DNA of 13,225 nucleotides, taken from contig JAAXUD010000026.1 in the NCBI GenBank assembly GCA_013336205.1, positions 1 to 13,225 of the forward strand, in the 5' to 3' direction. This stretch comes from Lentimicrobium sp. (GTDB lineage: Bacteria > Bacteroidota > Bacteroidia > Bacteroidales > Lentimicrobiaceae). The position numbers were made by a program, and so were the translations under genes. How positions within the stretch are numbered: the stretch's first letter is position 1; each line of letters begins with the position of its first letter. The notes below the pieces were generated by a model. That model was given only the letters and a program-made list of their open reading frames with translations. It had not been told where the DNA came from and did not search any database. This document shows, piece by piece, positions 8,606 through 13,225 of this stretch.

Positions 8606-9057
8606 GGGGTAATACTCTTTTCGGTTATATTTTTCTTTATTTTCCCGATGGCTAACGATAAACTTGCTACCTGCTGACTTCCAAGCCCGGCTAAAACCAT
8701 TACGTTTAACTCATTGATTGACTTCCTGATTTCAGGTAATGCCTGTTTCGCTTTATCAGTTAATAATAAACAGTGCTTTCGCCGGTCATCCGCCTGGCTG
8801 ATTCTTGTAACGTAACCCTTTAGCGAAAGATAATCCACCACACGAACAACGCTTACCTTATCAGAGTCAAGTAATCCGGCCAGTTCCTGCTGGGTAATGG
8901 TTCCATCCTGAGATTCAATCAGAACCAACGCATAATAGTTCCGGTCAATATCCAGGTGTTGGAGCTTTGCCCGTAAAAGATGCAGGTATCCTTTTCCAAG
9001 CATGGAAAGCATTCTGCCTAATGGCTGCTCTACCGTTTGCTTTATCGAAGTGGGCAT
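8602..9057 (-). CDS. MarR-family transcriptional regulator of the efflux operon
   Basis: A 151-residue winged helix-turn-helix protein. The DNA-binding domain runs about 40-105: TITQQELAGLL (53-63) starts the helix-turn-helix, VSVVRVVDYLSLKGYV (68-83) is the recognition-helix region, and QADDRRKHCLLLTDK (88-102) is the MarR wing with its characteristic DxR. The terminal helices should form the dimer interface. Family members usually repress and release DNA when a small ligand binds. As first gene of the efflux operon it very likely controls its own promoter, which sits inside a large palindrome at 9073-9117. The start at 9057 is only about 10 bases from the predicted transcription start, so the leader is very short. 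The ligand cannot be told from the sequence. Confidence 0.93.
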   Translation of the reverse strand: MPTSIKQTVEQPLGRMLSMLGKGYLHLLRAKLQHLDIDRNYYALVLIESQDGTITQQELAGLLDSDKVSVVRVVDYLSLKGYVTRISQADDRRKHCLLLTDKAKQALPEIRKSINELNVMVLAGLGSQQVASLSLAIGKIKKNITEKSITP

Positions 9058-9071
9058 GAATTAAATTTTAG

Positions 9072-9103
9072 CAAAAATAGTTATAATTGTATATGGTTTA
9101 CAA
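9072..9103 (-). promoter_or_regulatory. Promoter of the marR-efflux operon
   Basis: On the minus strand TATTTTTG (9079-9072) matches TAnnTTTG exactly and TTG at 9103-9101 serves as the -33 element, with the ideal 21-bp spacing. The predicted start point near 9065-9068 leaves a leader of about 8-11 bases before the marR ATG. Confidence 0.8.
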
Positions 9104-9117
9104 TGTTAACTATTTTT
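9073..9117. promoter_or_regulatory. Candidate MarR operator: long imperfect palindrome over the promoter
   Basis: The left arm AAAAATAGTTATAATTGTA (9073-9091) and the right arm TACAATGTTAACTATTTTT (9099-9117) are complementary at 17 of 19 positions around a 7-base spacer. The left arm covers the -7 element and the right arm covers the -33 element. Each arm also holds a small dyad (TTATAA at 9081-9086, GTTAAC at 9105-9110), with centres 24 bp apart, so two MarR dimers on the same face is one reading. Binding here would block RNA polymerase. Assignment to the adjacent MarR is inference from position and symmetry. Confidence 0.7.
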
Positions 9118-9178
9118 TAGCTTTTATGCATTTTAATAGTTCACCAATTCGGATAGGATAGCTAATAATAAAGAAACC

Positions 9179-9202
9179 AACCCAAAATGCAGAAGTTGGG
9201 TT
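9179..9202 (-). terminator. Possible weak terminator after the T9SS-sorted protein
   Basis: AACCCAA (9179-9185) pairs with TTGGGTT (9196-9202), a 7-bp stem with a 10-base loop. On the minus strand it is followed by GGTTTCTTTATT, which is T-rich but interrupted. It lies about 74 bases past the stop of the gene at 9276-10991 and before the marR promoter, where a stop would be expected. Confidence 0.4.
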
Positions 9203-9275
9203 TTCACTATCCTTTAATAACCAAATTACAATCCTCTCTTAAAAACCAGTTTGCTAACCTATAAAGTTCTTATTG

Positions 9276-10991
9276 CTATTCAACCTTAACCAACCTGATG
9301 CTCTTTCTTTCTTTGCCGGAAGTAAGACTACAAAAATAGATTCCTTTGTTCAGTTTACTTCCGTCAAGGGAAATGGTATAACTTCCTTTTGTTTGTGGCT
9401 GGTCAACAAGGATGGCTATCTTACGGCCGGTCATATCTAATAACTCCAATCTCACCTCTGATGCTTCAGACAGACTATAACTCAGCCGGGTACTTTCGCC
9501 AAAAGGATTAGGACCGGCATTCAAAGTAAGAATCGTATTTTCAGCTGTAACAGAAGACAGCCCGGTAACCAAAGGAGTAATTCGTCCATAGTAAACATCC
9601 TGTTCACTATTCAGGGTGTTGGCCCAGGCAAGGTGAGCGGTGTTATTATCAGAGATCATATCAAAATAGTCGCCCATTTTTTCCTGGTTAGGCCATCCCA
9701 GATGCGGATCGAATGACTCGGAAAGCCGCTCATTGTCAGACCAGGTTTCGCCATCATCGAGGGAATACGAGTAATAAAGTGCCGACCATAGCGGGCTGAA
9801 AGATGAAGCATCACGTGTATCGAGCCAGATAACGTCGATACGACCATTGGGAGCAACAGACATTGTGCCAAACCATTGGGTATTGTTAGCGGAAAGATCA
9901 TCATTTATGCGCATGGGCTCGCCGAATGTTAACCCGCCATCGGTACTTTTTGCAAACATAACATCGCCAGGGTCCCCATTAAACAGTCGTTCAACTGATG
10001 CAAGGACATAGACATTACCCAAACCCGGACCGGGCGCCAGATTAACTGCAATGGAAGCCTGTCCGAGGAGCCCGCCCGGATTAACGGCTGCACCGGCATT
10101 CATATTTCCGTTCAGATCCACGTAGGTGTAATAATCCCAGGCCACATAAGCATCAGGATCAACGGCATTGTTACTGCGCACTACGACCAATCCATCGTTT
10201 AAGCCAGCCCCGGCTATATACAACTCTCCGGAAGGGCCGATGGCCAGTGTGCCCCAATAAGGCTCGCCATCAACACTTACACAATCTTCATAATAATTGC
10301 CCTGATCAGTACTACGGGTAAAATTTCCGGGGTAACATATGCTATAGTATGATGTCCAGTAAGCATAAATATTACCTTCACCTTGTCCTCCGGTCTTATC
10401 AATTTCCATCCATTGTTTATCACCGCCCTGGGCAGGTGTCCCGTCATCCCATAAAGCACCACCGTCCTCACTCTTATAAACGCGGCAAAAATAACTTCCG
10501 CCACTCGAGGTCAGACTATTATAGTAAAATGTGCCTTCATTGTCTGTTTCCAGTACAGGATCTGAACGGAACACTCCAGGGTTGATAACTCCCGGAAAAG
10601 TCCAGCTTTCACCACCATCGTTGGAGTAAGCATACCCAGCCTGCCTGAAATTGTTACCGACATCATCAAACTGACGCCATCCGATTGCCATCCTGGCCGG
10701 GTTAGTAGGGTCAATGGCCAATGAAGGTTCATTGGCAGCATCGTTCAGAATGTTTTCACCATTTTCATCTATGTTTGCCTGGGTCATAAAGAAAACCGGT
10801 GACTTACTCTTATAAGCCGGAGAAGTCCGCTTCACCTGATTAGCACCAGGTGCATAAGCATCATCAGGCACCTCATTATGAAGCGCAGCCCGACCGGCCT
10901 TTTTATTAACCTCCTTCTGGGCTGATGCGCTGAATGAAAAACAGATCAACAATGACAGGAAAAAACATAAAACAAGGACAGACTTTTTCAT
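9276..10991 (-). CDS. Secreted Asp-box (BNR) repeat protein with T9SS type A sorting domain
   Basis: A 571-residue exported protein. Residues 1-24 are a signal peptide (ending ASA, then Q). The body contains Asp-box motifs of the S-x-D-x-G-x-T/S-W kind at 123-130, 174-181, 349-356 and 410-417, plus a degenerate one near 227, which indicates a sialidase-like beta-propeller. The segment EPSLAIDPTNP (88-98) is typical of such propellers. I do not see the FRIP motif or a clear arginine triad of active sialidases, so enzyme activity is doubtful; binding or another hydrolase role is possible. The last 80 or so residues (GPNPF at 493-497, LLDMTGRKI at 517-525, KGIYFCSL at 549-556) are a type A sorting domain, predicting passage through the outer membrane by T9SS, cleavage of the tail and attachment to the surface or release. 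It stands alone, with its own promoter and an upstream terminator separating it from ompH. Confidence 0.9.
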   Translation of the reverse strand: MKKSVLVLCFFLSLLICFSFSASAQKEVNKKAGRAALHNEVPDDAYAPGANQVKRTSPAYKSKSPVFFMTQANIDENGENILNDAANEPSLAIDPTNPARMAIGWRQFDDVGNNFRQAGYAYSNDGGESWTFPGVINPGVFRSDPVLETDNEGTFYYNSLTSSGGSYFCRVYKSEDGGALWDDGTPAQGGDKQWMEIDKTGGQGEGNIYAYWTSYYSICYPGNFTRSTDQGNYYEDCVSVDGEPYWGTLAIGPSGELYIAGAGLNDGLVVVRSNNAVDPDAYVAWDYYTYVDLNGNMNAGAAVNPGGLLGQASIAVNLAPGPGLGNVYVLASVERLFNGDPGDVMFAKSTDGGLTFGEPMRINDDLSANNTQWFGTMSVAPNGRIDVIWLDTRDASSFSPLWSALYYSYSLDDGETWSDNERLSESFDPHLGWPNQEKMGDYFDMISDNNTAHLAWANTLNSEQDVYYGRITPLVTGLSSVTAENTILTLNAGPNPFGESTRLSYSLSEASEVRLELLDMTGRKIAILVDQPQTKGSYTISLDGSKLNKGIYFCSLTSGKERKSIRLVKVE

Positions 10992-11074
10992 TACGGATGA
11001 ATTTGGGGTGATTATTTATGAACGAAAGAAGAACAGACAGTCGAAAGCTAGCAGAAACGTTGATTTGGGTACTC

Positions 11075-11082
11075 CAAATTTA
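11075..11082 (-). promoter_or_regulatory. -7 promoter element of the T9SS-sorted protein gene
   Basis: TAAATTTG on the minus strand (11082-11075) matches TAnnTTTG exactly. It lies about 84 bases upstream of the start codon and downstream of the ompH terminator, as expected for an independent unit. No good -33 TTG is present at the usual distance, so it may be weak or need an activator. Confidence 0.55.
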
Positions 11083-11167
11083 GATAAATATTTCCATGAG
11101 CAGCCATTTATAAATGATTAAATAGAATGTAAAAACAAAAAGATATACTAAACCGAAACCATGTGGC

Positions 11168-11196
11168 AAAAAAAAGGCCGCAATAATTTGCGGCCT
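11168..11196 (-). terminator. Strong intrinsic terminator of the bamA-ompH block
   Basis: A perfect 9-bp GC-rich stem, AGGCCGCAA (11175-11183) with TTGCGGCCT (11188-11196), and a 4-base loop. On the minus strand it runs directly into eight T residues (A at 11168-11175). It begins 22 bases past the stop codon of the second ompH gene. Confidence 0.95.
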
Positions 11197-11218
11197 GAAT
11201 TCTTTAATAAAACGAAGT

Positions 11219-11734
11219 TTATTTAAGATTTAATTTTTTCTTTACCATTGGTAAAATATCATCAGCAGGCTCAGAATAAAGCAGAAGCCCTTCGGTTGAG
11301 TTGAAAATAAAAGTATAACCATTCTCTTTGGCAACTTCTTTAACAGCATTTCTGGCTTTCTCGATTACAGGTGCTGTTAATTCAGCTTCTTTGGCCTGAA
11401 GATCTTCCTGGGCTGTTTGCTGAAACTCCTGAATACGACGTTGCAAATCAACGATTTCCTTTTCTTTGGTTTGCTTTATGATGTTCGACATTGTTGCCTG
11501 ATTATTCTGATAGTCGCCAAGTTTTGTTTCATACTCAGTCTGCATTGCCTGAAACTGGCTCTGGAGTTGCTCCTGATAAGTGGTAAAGGCTGCCTTGATT
11601 GAATCCTGACCTGGCATCATTTCATAAAGCGAAGCAAAATTAATATGACCAAGTTTCTGTGCTTTCTGAGCGCTCACCTGCATCGCTGAAACAGCAATCG
11701 CAAGTATAAGGATGAATTTAAAAATGTTTTTCAT
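11219..11734 (-). CDS. OmpH/Skp-family periplasmic chaperone (second copy)
   Basis: A 171-residue periplasmic holdase-type chaperone expected to bind unfolded outer-membrane proteins on their way to BamA. Residues 1-22 form a signal peptide (ending VSAQ). The mature N-terminus LGHINFASLYEMMPG (28-42) is the conserved first beta-strand of the family, followed by long charged and Q-rich helices (about 45-130) that would form the Skp tentacles, and a C-terminal strand region YTFIFNSTEGLLLYS (about 140-154). Length is typical. It lies 155 bp downstream of another ompH gene. It has its own -7 element, so it may be transcribed both with bamA and separately. The two ompH proteins share the fold but differ clearly in sequence, so they are old paralogues and not a recent duplication. 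The glutamate racemase gene that often follows this pair in Bacteroidota is not here. Confidence 0.92.
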   Translation of the reverse strand: MKNIFKFILILAIAVSAMQVSAQKAQKLGHINFASLYEMMPGQDSIKAAFTTYQEQLQSQFQAMQTEYETKLGDYQNNQATMSNIIKQTKEKEIVDLQRRIQEFQQTAQEDLQAKEAELTAPVIEKARNAVKEVAKENGYTFIFNSTEGLLLYSEPADDILPMVKKKLNLK

Positions 11735-11769
11735 TGTAAACTGTTAAAGGTTAAGGTTTATTTGCCGGG

Positions 11770-11777
11770 CAAATTTA
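11770..11777 (-). promoter_or_regulatory. -7 promoter element upstream of the second ompH
   Basis: TAAATTTG on the minus strand (11777-11770) is an exact TAnnTTTG match and identical to the element of the T9SS-sorted protein gene. It lies 36 bases before the start codon, giving a leader of about 30 bases. There is no convincing -33 TTG. Confidence 0.5.
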
Positions 11778-11839
11778 GTAAAATTTCTTTTAAAACTGCG
11801 TGTAATTGTTTTGTGGTATACCATCAATCAACCCATTAG

Positions 11840-11878
11840 CGCATCGGCACAAACTCCGGATGCCAGCGTGCCGATGCG
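11840..11878 (-). repeat. GC-rich stem-loop between the two ompH genes
   Basis: CGCATCGGCAC (11840-11850) is perfectly complementary to GTGCCGATGCG (11868-11878), an 11-bp stem with a 17-base loop. It starts 11 bases after the stop of the first ompH gene. No T-tract follows on the minus strand, so it is not a normal intrinsic terminator. It may be an mRNA-stabilising or processing stem that sets the ratio of the two ompH products, or a REP-like palindrome. The loop side contains GATGC (11859-11863), which can pair instead with GCATC (11841-11845), allowing an alternative fold. Confidence 0.75.
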
Positions 11879-11889
11879 TATACCGGAAG

Positions 11890-12417
11890 TTATTGTCTGC
11901 TTTTGTATGAATAGCCCATTTTATCAAGAATTTCCTCACTGATATCATACCTTGGATTGGTGTACATCATAGAAACACTCCCGGCTTTGTCGAAAATTAC
12001 CGCATAATTGTCTGTTGCAGCAATTGCTTCAATCGCGTTATAAATTTTTTCCTGGATGGGTTTAATCAATTCCTGGCGGCGCTTAAATAAGTCACCTTCT
12101 TTTCCGAATCTTTGTTTTTGAAGATCTTTAGCAACTTTCTCCTTTGCTATTATCTCTTCTTCCCGTTTATTCTTGATGTCATCTGGTAATAAAACTGCTT
12201 CGGCTTTAAAATTCTTATAAAGCTGGTCAATTTCACTGAATTTTGCTTCAATTTCACGCTGCCACTGTATTGACAACTCGTCAACTTCAGTTTTAGCGTC
12301 GGCATATTCAGGGATGTTTTCAAGAATGAATTCACTGTCAACATAGGCAAACTTCTGTGCAAATGAAGCCGCGGTGGCTGCTAATAAAATGGCAGCAATC
12401 ATTAAGGTCTTTTTCAT
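11890..12417 (-). CDS. OmpH/Skp-family periplasmic chaperone (first copy)
   Basis: A 175-residue Skp-like chaperone for outer-membrane proteins. Residues 1-20 are a signal peptide (ending SFA, then Q). The mature protein opens with the family strand KFAYVDSEFILENIPEY (22-38), where the YVD and IPEY pattern is typical of Bacteroidota OmpH. A long charged helical region (about 40-125) would form the tentacle, and YAVIFDKAGSVSMMYTNP (about 138-155) is the C-terminal body segment. It is immediately downstream of bamA, the machine it serves, with a 143-bp gap. Unusually for this phylum the start codon is preceded by a strong Shine-Dalgarno sequence, GGGAGG (12430-12425), seven bases from the ATG, which fixes the start at 12417 and suggests high translation. 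Confidence 0.93.
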   Translation of the reverse strand: MKKTLMIAAILLAATAASFAQKFAYVDSEFILENIPEYADAKTEVDELSIQWQREIEAKFSEIDQLYKNFKAEAVLLPDDIKNKREEEIIAKEKVAKDLQKQRFGKEGDLFKRRQELIKPIQEKIYNAIEAIAATDNYAVIFDKAGSVSMMYTNPRYDISEEILDKMGYSYKSRQ

Positions 12418-12424
12418 TGTATTT

Positions 12425-12430
12425 CCTCCC
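12425..12430 (-). promoter_or_regulatory. Strong Shine-Dalgarno sequence of the first ompH
   Basis: GGGAGG on the minus strand ends 7 bases before the ATG. Other genes in the window have at most a weak purine stretch at this place, so this one stands out. Confidence 0.7.
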
Positions 12431-12448
12431 TGTTTTTGTTGAGGTTAT

Positions 12449-12482
12449 CTAAAATAAAATTTGTAGTCCTGATGTTAACAAA
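12449..12482 (-). promoter_or_regulatory. Possible promoter of the first ompH
   Basis: On the minus strand TATTTTAG (12456-12449) matches TAnnTTTG with one mismatch and TTTG (12482-12479) lies 22 bp upstream, close to the usual -33 spacing. It would give the ompH pair a transcript separate from bamA. The motif is imperfect, so this is tentative. Confidence 0.35.
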
Positions 12483-12520
12483 AAACCTGCCATAAATATT
12501 TTGTCCGGATAACAGGCTTT
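12480..12520 (-). terminator. Weak terminator-like structure after bamA
   Basis: CCTG (12486-12489) pairs with CAGG (12513-12516), extended past one mismatch by A/T pairs, and on the minus strand is followed by six T residues (A at 12480-12485). The stem is short and the loop long (23 bases), so it would be leaky at best, letting bamA transcripts continue into ompH. Confidence 0.3.
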
Positions 12521-12560
12521 AATTAAGATAGCACTTATTTCTTTAAGTCCGGTTTAATGC

Positions 12561-13225
12561 TTAGTCAATGCTCTGGTTGATTGAGAAGTGGAACTGCCCT
12601 TTGCTGGCTGAAGGAATTCCGGGTACATCATCAAATCCATATCCCCAGTCGAGCCCAAGCAAACCGAACATCGGCAGGAATACCCTTACCCCAACTCCGG
12701 CAGCACGATAGAGGGAGAATGGGTTAAATGAGCCAAAATCATCCCAGGCTTTTCCTGCTTCCGCAAATGCTGACAAATAGATGGTAGCACTTGGATTAAG
12801 CGAAACCGGATACCTGAGTTCAAGTGTATTTTTGTTGAAAATAGTTCCCCCGGTATTCTTATTTTTATAATAATCGGGAGTCAGACTCTCATTGGCATAG
12901 CCACGCATTCCGATAATCTCGCGTCCGTCAAGATTGTTGGCACCCGAAAGACCATCGCCTCCCAGGTAATAACGATCAAATGGAGTTACACCGATTTCAT
13001 CGTTATATTGTCCGAGGAAACCATACCTTACCCTTGCTGTAAGTACCAGATTGCCTATAATCTGCCTGTAAATAGAAGCACTGAACTTCCATTTGTGGTA
13101 TTCAATCCACTTATACTTCTCTTCATCGGTCAGTGATGAATAATCCTGATGACTGAATGCTGAGTATGGTGGTGTAATGTCAAGACTCAATGAAACATCT
13201 GAACCAGAACGTGGGAAGATCGGAC
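12561..13225 (-). CDS. bamA: BamA, outer-membrane protein assembly factor (C-terminal part, cut by window edge)
   Basis: The last 220 residues of an Omp85-family beta-barrel that inserts outer-membrane proteins. The reading frame stays open to the right edge, beyond the first internal Met at 13190, so the true start and the POTRA domains lie outside the window. The edge residues PIFPRSGS (13223-13200) are the conserved beginning of the barrel. The RGY motif at 12905-12897 corresponds to the VRGF/Y lock of loop 6. FLPMFGLLGLDWGYGFD near the end is a strong Bacteroidota BamA signature. Two ompH chaperone genes follow directly, the standard order in this phylum. An oddity is the C-terminus: the last strand reads FHFSINQSID and lacks the terminal aromatic residue common in outer-membrane barrels. 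TamA or another Omp85 protein is less likely given the neighbours. Confidence 0.93.
   Translation of the reverse strand, partial: PIFPRSGSDVSLSLDITPPYSAFSHQDYSSLTDEEKYKWIEYHKWKFSASIYRQIIGNLVLTARVRYGFLGQYNDEIGVTPFDRYYLGGDGLSGANNLDGREIIGMRGYANESLTPDYYKNKNTGGTIFNKNTLELRYPVSLNPSATIYLSAFAEAGKAWDDFGSFNPFSLYRAAGVGVRVFLPMFGLLGLDWGYGFDDVPGIPSASKGQFHFSINQSID

Noticed and set aside
9276..10991. Calling the Asp-box protein an exo-alpha-sialidase
   Set aside because: Asp-boxes alone mark the propeller fold; the FRIP motif and catalytic residues were not found.
1..13225. Search for mobile elements, CRISPR arrays, tRNA genes, toxin-antitoxin pairs or defence genes
   Set aside because: No transposase or integrase, no regularly spaced repeats, no cloverleaf-like stretches in the gaps and no unfamiliar gene cluster; the window looks like core envelope genes.

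Overview
The window reads as an ordinary chromosomal stretch from a member of the Bacteroidota, probably Bacteroidales or Marinilabiliales-like. The evidence is a protein with a C-terminal type IX secretion (T9SS) sorting domain, the gene order bamA-ompH-ompH, several perfect TAnnTTTG -7 promoter elements, and start codons that mostly lack a Shine-Dalgarno sequence. All genes but one lie on the minus strand, so the window is best read from right to left.

Right end (12561-13225 down to 11219): the 3' part of bamA, the outer-membrane beta-barrel assembly factor, followed by two tandem but diverged ompH/skp periplasmic chaperone genes. The block closes with a very good intrinsic terminator at 11168-11196. 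Next, under its own promoter, is a secreted Asp-box (BNR) repeat protein with a T9SS sorting domain (9276-10991).

Middle (9057 down to 3062): a complete four-gene efflux operon, marR - periplasmic adaptor lipoprotein - RND inner-membrane pump - TolC-like outer-membrane channel. The first two genes overlap by 4 bp (ATGA). The marR promoter (TTG, 21 bp, TATTTTTG) is embedded in a long imperfect palindrome (17 of 19 arm positions matching), which is the obvious candidate operator for MarR autoregulation of the pump.

Left end: a small cold-shock protein gene (plus strand, 2702-2893) with a clear promoter and a terminator that can also serve the converging efflux operon. Divergent from it is a two-gene unit: a secreted M28 zinc aminopeptidase and a conserved small CxxC protein of unknown function. 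The last 238 bases hold no gene.

The common theme is envelope biology: making outer-membrane proteins (BamA, OmpH), exporting through the envelope (RND pump, T9SS cargo) and periplasmic peptide degradation. I found no tRNA, rRNA, insertion sequence, CRISPR array or phage gene. I do not see a new multi-gene system; the most interesting items are regulatory structures and one unexplained small protein.
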